A stretch of 9,857 nucleotides of DNA from assembly GCA_913052545.1 (NCBI GenBank), contig CAJXEF010000077.1, positions 1-9,857 on the forward strand, read 5' to 3'. The position numbers were made by a program, and so were the translations under genes. This DNA is from an uncultured Chloroflexota bacterium. Its GTDB lineage: Bacteria > Chloroflexota > Dehalococcoidia > UBA3495. Shown here piece by piece: positions 1 through 7,073 of the stretch (positions are counted from its first letter, which is position 1; each line of letters starts with the position of its first letter). The notes below the pieces were generated by a model. The model had not been told where the DNA came from. It saw nothing but the letters and a program-made list of their open reading frames with translations, and searched no databases.

Positions 1-835
1 GAATCCCGCCTGTGAAATTGGGTTCTCGTTTTTCATTAAAAGCTTGGCGACCCTCATCTCCGTCCGTGGTTAATTGTGTCAAGAGAGAATTGATCAATGT
101 TTGGACCCGCCAGGCTTCAGTAACGGGGATGTCTCTGAACCGAGTTGAAAATTCTTTCATCATACGAACCGCAATTGGCGGTAGACTCGAAATGTGTCCG
201 GCAATCGCCTCAGCCCTACTCATCAGTTCATTGTGTGGGACCACTTCGTTAATCAGGTTGATTCTCAGAGCTTCTTCCGCGTTGAAAGGCTCATCGGTTA
301 GTAATATTTTCATTGCATCGGCATGAGCGATTTGACGTGTAAGGAAAGTGGCTCCTGGTCCACCTCCCACCCATCCTTGACTTAACAAAGCAAATTTAAA
401 CTGGGCGTGTTCGTTGCACGCTATCCGGATATCGGTGGAGGTCAGCATTAGGTAGAATCCCGCTCCTGCTGCCCATCCATTTATCGCACCTATAACAGGC
501 TTCCAGATCTGTGGATAATGATCACCCAGTCGCCCATCTGCTCCTATCCTAGCTCCATTTACGGTGCCTGATAATGGCCAGAAAACGCTCTCGGTTCGGA
601 TTCTTTCCCTTTCTTCTTCTGTTATACCGGGAGGGGGAGCTAGGTTATGGCCAGCACAAAAATGTCTGTCGCCGTCACCAGTAAGGATAGCTACCCTAAT
701 ATCCTTATCTTCCCAAATAGTTTTCCATATATCACTAATATCGTCTGAGGTAGCCCTGTCTAATATGTTACCTTTATCCGGATTGCTGATGGTGACATAG
801 GCAACGTGTTTTTCTTTTTGGTAGATAGCTGGCAT
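1..835 (-). CDS. Crotonase-superfamily (enoyl-CoA hydratase/isomerase-like) protein, 3' end cut off by the window
   Basis: I translated 278 codons from the ATG at 835-833. A GGAGG ribosome site lies 4 nt upstream (840-844). The crotonase fold is clear: FCAGHNL (59-65) and GWAAGAGF (120-127) are the two segments that form the CoA thioester oxyanion hole, followed by TDIRIA (134-139), GGGPGATFLTRQI (157-169) and the typical tail AFNEKREPNF (265-274). Family members are usually about 260-280 residues, so only a few residues are probably missing. At the two places where hydratases carry catalytic glutamates, this protein has the hydrophobic or aromatic stretch FYL (127-129) and FKFALL (146-151). 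It is therefore unlikely to be an ordinary 2-enoyl-CoA hydratase. An isomerase, hydrolase, decarboxylase or other crotonase reaction is possible. It lies 22 bp behind the CocE-like gene, almost certainly in the same transcript. The family call is firm; the reaction is unknown. Confidence 0.9.
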   Translation of the reverse strand, partial: MPAIYQKEKHVAYVTISNPDKGNILDRATSDDISDIWKTIWEDKDIRVAILTGDGDRHFCAGHNLAPPPGITEEERERIRTESVFWPLSGTVNGARIGADGRLGDHYPQIWKPVIGAINGWAAGAGFYLMLTSTDIRIACNEHAQFKFALLSQGWVGGGPGATFLTRQIAHADAMKILLTDEPFNAEEALRINLINEVVPHNELMSRAEAIAGHISSLPPIAVRMMKEFSTRFRDIPVTEAWRVQTLINSLLTQLTTDGDEGRQAFNEKREPNFTGGI

Positions 836-857
836 AAGTCCTCCAAGTTTGGTTAGA

Positions 858-2666
858 TTAATTTTCGCGGGATATGATCGGAAGTATTAGATGAGACGGA
901 TGTTGGATCGAATGGTGAATTGTATTTACTGCGCTCACCTTGTACTTGGCTTTGACAGGGTTCTCCCCTGTATTTGGATTAACATCAAACCTCGGAAAAT
1001 TACTGGAAGATATATCAACTCTGAGTCGATGATTCTTCGCGAATATATTGCTTGTTGGGGGGAGGGATATGGTTATGAAGTAAGCCTCTTGCGGGGTCAG
1101 TAAGGTTTCTTCTTCCCAAGACTCACGGAATTTACATCTGAATATTCCATCCGTAAGGTTTAGGGAGTACCCATTGGGGTAATCGAGATTGGCAGGATAT
1201 ACATCCAGTAATTTGGCAGTGAAATCAGTATCTAAACCTGAAGAGGATACCCAAAGATTCACCGAGACCGTACCTGTAATTTCCAGCTGCTCTTGTAGGG
1301 GATTAGTTTCAAAAACCCGGACATCTGATCTTTCGGATAGGGGTAAGTAAGGAGTCTTGGATCCGAAGAATTCTATAGATTCATGTTGGTTAAATCCTCC
1401 TGGAACCATGATAGGTTGCCCCGAAGATATGTTTCCACCAATTGTAGGGACAGGATTATTTGGGTCAAACGTAAATTCTGAGGTGGTAGACCCAACGGTT
1501 GGGGGTTCTTGACCTAACTGGTTGTCGGGATGGAGATAAAAGTTAGTGTACTTTGTATCGGGTAACGGCCATCTTTCTTCAGATCTCCAGTAACCTCCAT
1601 GATCCAATCTACCTTCCAAGGTTTTGCTCCCAGTTCCTCCACCCATAACGAATACAAGAATATTCTTGTCAAGGATAGAGGAATCACTCTTACCCTTAAT
1701 CCACTTGTCGAAAAAACTTAGTCTAAGATGGTTATAGTCTAGAGCTAGATTCTCAGTAACTGGGGCTGCATCTCCTAAATCCACGTCACCTGAAAACGAC
1801 ACCGATCGGCCTCCATGCGTCCACGGGCCCATTATCAGTTGAATCGGACCTTTCTTCGTTTCAGATAATTGAACATAGTTATCAGTAGTGGACTTGGAGT
1901 ATGTGTCATACCAGCCGCCAAGATGCATTTGTGGAATATCAGAGAAATGTTTTAAATGAGATTCAATCGAGAGACCAATTTGTTTCCAATAATCAGTAAA
2001 CCTTTCCTCTTCCCAAATTTCTAACAGATATTTTTCATAATCCGGTGCCCATCTCAATGGCGAGTCGTTGGGTCCCCAGGGTAAATCTAAGAACAATTCT
2101 CTCGGATCTACCTTGTTCATCTCCGATAGGGTCTTAGGATCATTTTGAACAAGAAAGCTTTCTAGGGCCTCTCTGAAAGCCCAAGTGAGTTGGCGCAATT
2201 CGAACGCGCCGTTGTTTCGGCATCCTGAGATAAACGCATTTGAAAATCCTCCGCAATCTAGCCACATGCAGGTTAGATTTTGCGGGTTTGATGAGGCCAT
2301 GGCTGCTTGAGTATGTGCCGCATAAGATAGACCGTAACTACCTATTTGGCCGTTAGACCAGCCTTGCTCACCAATCCATGCCAGGGTATCACATCCATCA
2401 TTCCCTTCCTCTGTATATTTGGTGAACCCGCCTTCTGAATGGTATCGACCTCTACAATCTTGAATTACCACCACATATCCGTGCTCGGTGAAAAATTCAG
2501 CTTCTTCTGGGCGTTCACCTGAGGACTTGCCGTACGGTGTCCGGTGTAACAGAGTGGGGAAAATGGTGGGAGATTTCTGGTTATCACTATCTGGGAGGTA
2601 TATATCGGTTGCAAGACGTGTACCATCCCTCATTTCAACCATTGTGTCTTTATATTTAATGTTCAT
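858..2666 (-). CDS. CocE/NonD family alpha/beta hydrolase (X-Pro dipeptidyl-peptidase / cocaine esterase-like)
   Basis: This 602-residue protein starts at ATG 2666 with an AGGGA site 5 nt upstream (2672-2676). The N-terminal alpha/beta hydrolase domain opens with VEMRDGTRLATDIYLP (10-25). Comparison with cocaine esterase suggests Tyr45 in RTPYGK as the oxyanion-hole tyrosine, Ser114 in GLSYAA as the nucleophile, Asp254 in GGWYDTYS and His284 in GPWTHGG. A helical cap lies at about 155-245. A C-terminal jelly-roll domain of the X-Pro peptidase type runs from about 340 to the end, with LEITGTVSVNLWVSS (461-475) and HRLRVDISSSNFPRF (546-560). Length and domain order match complete members of the family (about 550-650 residues). 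There is no signal peptide, so it is probably cytoplasmic. The family cleaves esters or amides of small acyl groups; the substrate here cannot be deduced. The crotonase follows 22 bp downstream, which suggests joint handling of an acyl compound. Confidence 0.93.
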   Translation of the reverse strand: MNIKYKDTMVEMRDGTRLATDIYLPDSDNQKSPTIFPTLLHRTPYGKSSGERPEEAEFFTEHGYVVVIQDCRGRYHSEGGFTKYTEEGNDGCDTLAWIGEQGWSNGQIGSYGLSYAAHTQAAMASSNPQNLTCMWLDCGGFSNAFISGCRNNGAFELRQLTWAFREALESFLVQNDPKTLSEMNKVDPRELFLDLPWGPNDSPLRWAPDYEKYLLEIWEEERFTDYWKQIGLSIESHLKHFSDIPQMHLGGWYDTYSKSTTDNYVQLSETKKGPIQLIMGPWTHGGRSVSFSGDVDLGDAAPVTENLALDYNHLRLSFFDKWIKGKSDSSILDKNILVFVMGGGTGSKTLEGRLDHGGYWRSEERWPLPDTKYTNFYLHPDNQLGQEPPTVGSTTSEFTFDPNNPVPTIGGNISSGQPIMVPGGFNQHESIEFFGSKTPYLPLSERSDVRVFETNPLQEQLEITGTVSVNLWVSSSGLDTDFTAKLLDVYPANLDYPNGYSLNLTDGIFRCKFRESWEEETLLTPQEAYFITISLPPTSNIFAKNHRLRVDISSSNFPRFDVNPNTGENPVKAKYKVSAVNTIHHSIQHPSHLILPIISREN

Positions 2667-2693
2667 AAGTTTCCCTAAAATTATTTTGACCTT

Positions 2694-2728
2694 ATATCGT
2701 TAAAGATATTGTAGATCAGCATATCGTT
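2694..2728. repeat. Repeated ATATC half-sites upstream of the CocE-like gene
   Basis: ATATC (2694-2698), N6, then GATAT (2705-2709) form an inverted repeat. A further ATATCGTT at 2721-2728 exactly repeats the first eight bases at 2694-2701. These lie in the 104-bp gap between the TrkH and CocE-like genes, where a secondary promoter for the CocE-crotonase pair could sit. I found no clear -35/-10 pair and no GC-rich terminator in this gap. Confidence 0.25.
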
Positions 2729-2770
2729 TTTGGTTTATATGTGAGGCTAGCGCAGGATAAAGCAAGTTAC

Positions 2771-4213
2771 TTAGGCAATTTCCACCCGCTCCTGGATGTA
2801 ACGGTAATTGGTTCCTCGGTCGTACTCCGGTATCATCAACGCTAATGCCACAGGCCCCAGCCTGCCTACGAGCATAGCAACCATAAATATACACTTACCA
2901 GGCACACTCAAATTACCGGCTACTCCGGTAGACGTCCCGGTAGTCCCGAACGCGGAAACCGTATCAAATAATAGATCTACGAAAGGCATGTTAGGGTCGG
3001 TTAAAGTTAATACCGGAGTAGTTATTATTATCAAGCCGACCCCTAAAATAGCAACTGTAATAGCCCTATAGAACTGTACCGAACTAAGACGCCTTCCAAA
3101 TGCTTCAACTTCTGATCGTCCTTTGAGTGCTGAAATAACTGATGCGACAATCAGCCCAAAGGTAGCGACCTTGATCCCCCCTGCAACGGATCCGGCCCCA
3201 CCTCCTATAAACATTAAAATTGAAAAAATCAGCTTAGTAGGGGTGGTCACTTCAGCGAAATTAATAGTGGCAAATCCGGCGGTTCGGCCGCTCACAGATC
3301 CAAAAAATCCGTTTATTAGCTTATCAGTCCAGTTAAATTGGCCGAGCGTTTCGGGGTTAAAGGATTCACCAGCTAATAAAAACAATAAACCAAATACCCA
3401 TAGAAACATACTGGTTACGAGAACTAATTTCGTATTTAAATTGAAGCGAGAAAACCTATGATTTTTATACAGATCAACTAATACCAACCAACCTAAGCCG
3501 CCGAACATGATCAGCAACGTTGGGATTATTAAAAAGGTGGAATCGGTGGCGAAACGGGAAAGGCTGCTACCGGTTGGAGTCTCCGGCAGTATATTTAGTC
3601 CAGCATTGTTAAAAGAGGAAACAGACAGAAATAAAGAATGCCATATGTCCCTCAACGTATTGATCCCGTTCAACGGATTGAGCTGGAAAAATATTCCTGT
3701 AGCCCCCAATCCGTATATAATGAATACTATGAGGATTACCCTGCGTCCGACGCGGTTAATCTCTCGTAGGTGATCAATCCCGACGGTGTCTCTCATGAAA
3801 TCCCGCATCAATAGTCTTTCTTCCAATGTAGAACGTCCACCCATTAGCATAAGTAAAAAGGTTGCAAGGACCATAAAGCCGAGACCGCCAATCAGCATTA
3901 GCAAGAAGATAATAACCTGGCCAAACGGAGACCAATAAGTACTAGTGGAAACCACTGTATGACCAGTGACGGTAACAGCTGATATAGCTGTAAAAAAACT
4001 GGTATCAAGTGAACTAAAGGTTCCTGAATTACTTGAGAATGGGAGGCATAAAAGTATTCCACCCAATGTACTCAGTACAAGGAATCCGTTTAATAATAAA
4101 CTGACAGGTGAAAAAAACTTCCGCGGGGCCCGTCTATGAGATATCCTCATCACTTGAGGGCTTAGTTCGGAGTCTCTGGCCTGCCGCATTATTTGGTCTC
4201 TAGGTTGGCTCAA
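2771..4213 (-). CDS. TrkH/KtrB-family potassium uptake membrane subunit
   Basis: This 480-residue integral membrane protein carries four pore-loop repeats, as in TrkH and KtrB. The filter segments are TVTGH (81-85), NNAGL (202-206), RTAGF (310-314) and GTTGTSTG (423-430), each supplying one filter glycine (G84, G205, G313, G426). The glycine-rich stretch GGGAGSVAGGIK (337-348) matches the conserved intramembrane loop region after the third pore. The C-terminal VGRLGPVALAL (449-459) and YRYIQERVEIA (470-480) resemble the KtrB ending. This subunit normally works with a cytoplasmic RCK regulator (KtrA/TrkA), and none is encoded in this window. The reading frame opens at a TTG (4213-4211) without a recognisable ribosome site. 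An ATG at codon 9 (4189) is an alternative. A short ORF ends 2 nt before the TTG, so initiation may depend on translational coupling. Its place between two catabolic genes is unexplained. Confidence 0.93.
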   Translation of the reverse strand: MSQPRDQIMRQARDSELSPQVMRISHRRAPRKFFSPVSLLLNGFLVLSTLGGILLCLPFSSNSGTFSSLDTSFFTAISAVTVTGHTVVSTSTYWSPFGQVIIFLLMLIGGLGFMVLATFLLMLMGGRSTLEERLLMRDFMRDTVGIDHLREINRVGRRVILIVFIIYGLGATGIFFQLNPLNGINTLRDIWHSLFLSVSSFNNAGLNILPETPTGSSLSRFATDSTFLIIPTLLIMFGGLGWLVLVDLYKNHRFSRFNLNTKLVLVTSMFLWVFGLLFLLAGESFNPETLGQFNWTDKLINGFFGSVSGRTAGFATINFAEVTTPTKLIFSILMFIGGGAGSVAGGIKVATFGLIVASVISALKGRSEVEAFGRRLSSVQFYRAITVAILGVGLIIITTPVLTLTDPNMPFVDLLFDTVSAFGTTGTSTGVAGNLSVPGKCIFMVAMLVGRLGPVALALMIPEYDRGTNYRYIQERVEIA

Positions 4214-4215
4214 AA

Positions 4216-4299
4216 CTAAAAACCAGATTTTTTAAAATCGTAGGCAGTTGGAAAGGCGTCAAGATATTTCTGCATATCAAAATCTATTTCGGTATTCAT
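4216..4299 (-). CDS. Possible 27-residue small ORF, or frameshifted C-terminal tail of the aldo/keto reductase
   Basis: An ATG at 4299-4297, inside the last codons of the aldo/keto reductase, opens a 27-residue frame ending in TAG at 4218-4216. That is 2 nt before the TTG start of the TrkH gene. A GGAG lies about 8 nt upstream of the ATG. The peptide begins MNTEIDFDMQ and ends AYDFKKSGF. I do not recognise it. There are three readings. It could be a real small ORF that couples translation of the reductase to the potassium channel. It could be the original reductase C-terminus, reached by +1 slippage at the UUU-UGA stop. It could be chance. The frame fills most of the 63-bp gap between the neighbours, which mildly favours function. 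Confidence 0.3.
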   Translation of the reverse strand: MNTEIDFDMQKYLDAFPTAYDFKKSGF

Positions 4300-5302
4300 C
4301 CCCACAATCTCCAATTCGAGCATACAAATCTTGGGACTGGCCTAAAACAGACTCTATACGGTTTCTATCCTCAGTATTGAGGTTTAGGTCAAAAGTATTA
4401 GCGTTATCATCTATATGACTGGATTGACCAAGGCGGACACCTAAGATAACTCCGGCTACTTGTGGTTGATCTAAGATATATTTTACTGCAATGTTCGAGA
4501 TTGAAGATTGTTTCTCCTGTGCGATATCGTTCAAAATTGACAGGAGTTTTTGGAATAGCGGCCATCCACCCCATACATCTATCATCTGCTTGTATTTTCG
4601 CAAACTCGCGGTAGTTAATTCAGGGTCTGAAGGCTCGGGTGCCCCTAGAAATTTTGATGTTAGTAAGCCTCCACATAATGTTCCGTAAGTCAGTAGTTTT
4701 ATCTCCTGACTGTTACAAAATTTGATCATTTCTACCTCTGGTCGCCTGTCAATTAAGGAGAATTGAACTTGGTTTGAAGTTATAGTGATGTTATTGTCTG
4801 CCATGATTTTCAATCGCTTGGTATCAAAGTTAGTTACTGACAGGTCTCGAATTTTGCCCGATTGTCTTAATTGGACAAGATGCTGTAGAGCGTCTAAATA
4901 TCGGTCATCTTGGTAATCCCACCAGTGAAACTGAAGCATATCAAGGGAAGGAACTCCCATTCTCTTTACAGATAAATCTATATTAGCTTCGACTATAGCT
5001 TTGGTCATAGGCCCGGGTTTTGGGACCCATTTGGTGAATGCCTGGATTGAGTCTAGGCTTGAAGCTCCCCGTGCTTTAGCTAGATCATTCCGAAAAATTT
5101 TAATAAAATCTTCAGCTGGCCCATAATGATCGGCTAAATCCCAAGTCGTGAATCCTAAATCGTGATGTTGTATCATACTTTTAATTGCCGTATCAGGATC
5201 AATATGGCCGTGAGCACCGGATACCTGCCACATACCGTTCAAAATGCGACAGATTTGGGTTTCTTTAGATATGTACATCCTGGAGGTGCTTGAGAAGCTC
5301 AT
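4277..5302 (-). CDS. Aldo/keto reductase family oxidoreductase
   Basis: The protein has 341 residues when started at ATG 5302, which is preceded by AAGGAG 5 nt upstream. An in-frame ATG 51 nt earlier (5353) would add 17 residues but has a weaker site. The TIM-barrel AKR tetrad is present: Asp55 and Tyr60 in WDLADHYG, Lys91 in FTKW, and His126 in LQFHWWD. SVTNFD (155-160), LLTYGTLCGGLLTSKF (203-218) and the C-terminal GVILGVRLGQSSHIDDN (284-300) correspond to strands and loops that hold NADP(H). It should reduce a carbonyl or oxidise an alcohol in the cytoplasm; the substrate is unknown. The protein stops soon after GDCGDEYR at a TGA in the context TTT-TGA-T. A +1 shift there would add 20 residues. 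It lies 113 bp downstream of the MFS gene and 63 bp upstream of the TrkH gene. Confidence 0.92.
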   Translation of the reverse strand: MSFSSTSRMYISKETQICRILNGMWQVSGAHGHIDPDTAIKSMIQHHDLGFTTWDLADHYGPAEDFIKIFRNDLAKARGASSLDSIQAFTKWVPKPGPMTKAIVEANIDLSVKRMGVPSLDMLQFHWWDYQDDRYLDALQHLVQLRQSGKIRDLSVTNFDTKRLKIMADNNITITSNQVQFSLIDRRPEVEMIKFCNSQEIKLLTYGTLCGGLLTSKFLGAPEPSDPELTTASLRKYKQMIDVWGGWPLFQKLLSILNDIAQEKQSSISNIAVKYILDQPQVAGVILGVRLGQSSHIDDNANTFDLNLNTEDRNRIESVLGQSQDLYARIGDCGDEYRNRF

Positions 5303-5307
5303 TAAAA

Positions 5308-5313
5308 CTCCTT
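5308..5313 (-). promoter_or_regulatory. Ribosome binding site that fixes the aldo/keto reductase start
   Basis: The minus strand reads AAGGAG, then TTTTA, then ATG (5302-5300). This is a near-perfect Shine-Dalgarno sequence at good spacing, so the inner ATG is preferred over the in-frame upstream ATG at 5353. AKR homology is also only evident after the inner start. Confidence 0.75.
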
Positions 5314-5415
5314 GCCCTATTTGGTTGCGGTCAATCTGGGTGCCCGTAACCATGTATGTTCCGCCAATATTGTAATGCTATTTAGAATAATGCGGGACGT
5401 GACGGCTGAAATATC

Positions 5416-6885
5416 TCAATGCTTCTGTAGGGTTGGCTGTGCAGTATCATAATTATTGAATTTGAAAGCTGAAAGTAACATTGCCAGGAAGATAAAAATT
5501 GATAACAGGAGGAATGCATTGCTTAAACCAGTGGTAAAAGCCGCTCCAATTCCGGTTGCATCAACTGCCTGTAGAGATTCCAGGCTGGGACGATAACCTT
5601 TGGAGCCCATAGTGGTGGTAACGATAGCTGTTGCAATTGCGATGCTAGCTACGTTGCCAGCGTTTCGAACCAAATTTAGGAATGCTGAGACCACTCCATA
5701 TCGGGCTCGCGAAACTGTACTGAGGACAGCACTAACATTTGGCGAGTAGAAAATGCCCATACCGCTACTATGGCAGATCAACGCAGAGAATACCATTAAT
5801 ATTGAGGAAGAAGGTGTTAGTCTAGTCAAGATCAAAAGCCCTATGCCACAAAGTGTTAAGCCTGTTAATGTGAATATCCTCCAACCAAACCGATCGGATA
5901 GCCTACCACTTAGGGGTCCAAGCAAAGCCATGCACATGGCTCCTGGAACCATGACTAACCCGGACATTCTAGGAGTCAAATCTAAAACTCTTTGTAGGTA
6001 AAAAGGGGTTAGGAATAGTACAGCTGAATTTCCCAAGAATATTAGGAATCCAGCAGATACCGAGAATGAAAAGGTTGGGTGCTTAAAGTAGTTAAGGTCT
6101 AGCATTGGGCTGGGTGACCTGTTTTCCCACCAAATGAAGAAGGTTATAAGACTAAGTAGCGAGATGATTGATATTAAAATAAAAGGTGATGTCCAACCGG
6201 TTTTATGCCCACTAGTAATGGTGAGTAGAAATACGAGTAGCAATACGGCTGAGATCACGGCTCCGATCCAGTCGAATTTATTAGAATGCGAGGAAGTATT
6301 ATGATCAGGTTGGTTAACCAAAATGGCTAGCCCTAGCAGTATGGATATTCCAACGGGGATGATGTTGGCATAAAATACCGATCTCCAACCTAGAGCGTCT
6401 ACTAAAAATCCGCCTACTGCTGGCCCTGCTATGGCTCCAACGCCCACTATGGACATTATAGAACCAATAGCTTTTCCTCTTTCGGATTCTGGAAAGGTTG
6501 CCATTACGATAGCCATACCGGTGCCTTGGGTCATTGCTGCACCGCCACCCTGAACTAAACGAGCTATAATCAAGATACCTAGAGTCTCCGAGGATCCGGA
6601 TATGAGCGCTCCGCCAATAAAAACAGCTGACCCTAAAATAAAAACTCGTTTTAGGCCTATTAGGTCTGCGACTCTGCCCATAGGAAGCAATAGTGCACTT
6701 ATAACTAAAACATGCCCAATGACTACCCATTGGACTGTAGGCAAAATCGTCTGGAAATAGTCTGCCATCATAGGGAGAGCGACGTTTACACTGCCTTGAT
6801 CCATTACTGAAGCGAATGTTCCGACCGCGACTACGACAAAAGCCCACCATTTGTAATAGGGGCTTTTGTTAATATGATCTATCAT
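5416..6885 (-). CDS. MFS transporter, DHA2 (EmrB/QacA-type, 14 transmembrane segment) family
   Basis: This 489-residue, very hydrophobic protein has a segment pattern consistent with 14 helices. TM1 carries MDQGSVNVALP (28-38), the DHA2 first-helix motif with an acidic residue (Asp29). Motif A is GRVADLIGLKR (70-80) in the loop between TM2 and TM3. Motif C is GAIAGPAVGGFL (150-161) in TM5, typical of proton-coupled exporters. A second motif-A-like sequence, GRLSDRFGWR (327-336), opens the second half. DHA2 members export drugs or metabolites using proton antiport, and many sit in biosynthetic or catabolic clusters. The direction of transport and the substrate cannot be read here. The ATG at 6885 has only a weak AAGG about 13 nt upstream, so the start is less certain than the family. 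It is the first minus-strand gene after the divergent control region and probably leads that operon. Confidence 0.93.
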   Translation of the reverse strand: MIDHINKSPYYKWWAFVVVAVGTFASVMDQGSVNVALPMMADYFQTILPTVQWVVIGHVLVISALLLPMGRVADLIGLKRVFILGSAVFIGGALISGSSETLGILIIARLVQGGGAAMTQGTGMAIVMATFPESERGKAIGSIMSIVGVGAIAGPAVGGFLVDALGWRSVFYANIIPVGISILLGLAILVNQPDHNTSSHSNKFDWIGAVISAVLLLVFLLTITSGHKTGWTSPFILISIISLLSLITFFIWWENRSPSPMLDLNYFKHPTFSFSVSAGFLIFLGNSAVLFLTPFYLQRVLDLTPRMSGLVMVPGAMCMALLGPLSGRLSDRFGWRIFTLTGLTLCGIGLLILTRLTPSSSILMVFSALICHSSGMGIFYSPNVSAVLSTVSRARYGVVSAFLNLVRNAGNVASIAIATAIVTTTMGSKGYRPSLESLQAVDATGIGAAFTTGLSNAFLLLSIFIFLAMLLSAFKFNNYDTAQPTLQKH

Positions 6886-6911
6886 TTTGTTTGACGAACC
6901 TTAGGTCAGGC

Positions 6912-6924
6912 AACTTAAGAAGTT
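6912..6924. repeat. Inverted repeat AACTT-AAG-AAGTT upstream of the MFS gene
   Basis: Perfect 5-bp arms around a 3-nt centre, in the 5' leader of the MFS gene, 27 bp from its ATG. It could be an operator or a weak hairpin near the ribosome site. It is short and may be chance. Confidence 0.25.
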
Positions 6925-6996
6925 AAGCTCCGAAGTCCCTCTTGATTTTCGATTAACCAGAGATAGCATTACTTATTAGTGTATACTTAAATTTCA

Positions 6997-7014
6997 CTAT
7001 ATAACTACATATAG
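6997..7014. repeat. Inverted repeat CTATAT-N6-ATATAG, operator candidate
   Basis: A perfect 6-bp inverted repeat with a 6-nt spacer (CTATAT AACTAC ATATAG). It lies midway in the divergent control region. It overlaps a plus-strand -10 candidate and sits just downstream of the minus-strand TATAAT. The shape suits a dimeric repressor, but AT-rich sequence makes such matches common by chance. Confidence 0.35.
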
Positions 7015-7073
7015 CTACGATTATACGTGTCAGGCGTCCGAATTCGAGCTAAAACTTCAGCAGGAGACATTAT

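Larger units (their letters stand above)
6886..7073. promoter_or_regulatory. Divergent promoter region between the MFS and LLM oxidoreductase genes
   Basis: This 188-bp AT-rich gap must hold promoters for both gene sets. On the minus strand a perfect TATAAT occurs at 7025-7020, but no good -35 lies 16-18 bp upstream, and its leader to the MFS gene would be about 130 nt. On the plus strand TATACT (6982-6987) and TATAAC (7000-7005) are -10 candidates, again without a convincing -35. Two inverted repeats lie here (6912-6924 and 6997-7014). The LLM gene has AGGAG at 7062-7066, 7 nt from its ATG. Promoter positions are inference; the divergent arrangement is seen directly. Confidence 0.5.

Noticed and set aside
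12..326. Plus-strand ORF of 104 codons at the left end
   Set aside because: It lies antisense within the crotonase gene, which has a clear family sequence and ribosome site. The translated peptide matches no pattern I know.
3123..3461. Plus-strand ORF of 112 codons opposite the potassium channel gene
   Set aside because: It is antisense to conserved pore repeats; its composition follows from the complement of hydrophobic codons.
4227..4240. GATTTT-TT-AAAATC dyad between the reductase and channel genes as a terminator
   Set aside because: The stem is almost entirely A/T, the loop is only 2 nt and no U tract follows, so it would be a poor terminator. It also lies within the possible small ORF.
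5303..5353. 17-residue N-terminal extension of the aldo/keto reductase
   Set aside because: The inner ATG has AAGGAG at ideal spacing, and the extension adds nothing resembling the family.
6314..6850. Minus-strand ORF of 178 codons inside the MFS gene
   Set aside because: It is in another frame of the transporter coding region. The peptide is rich in Arg and Ser without domain structure, as expected of a frame shadow.
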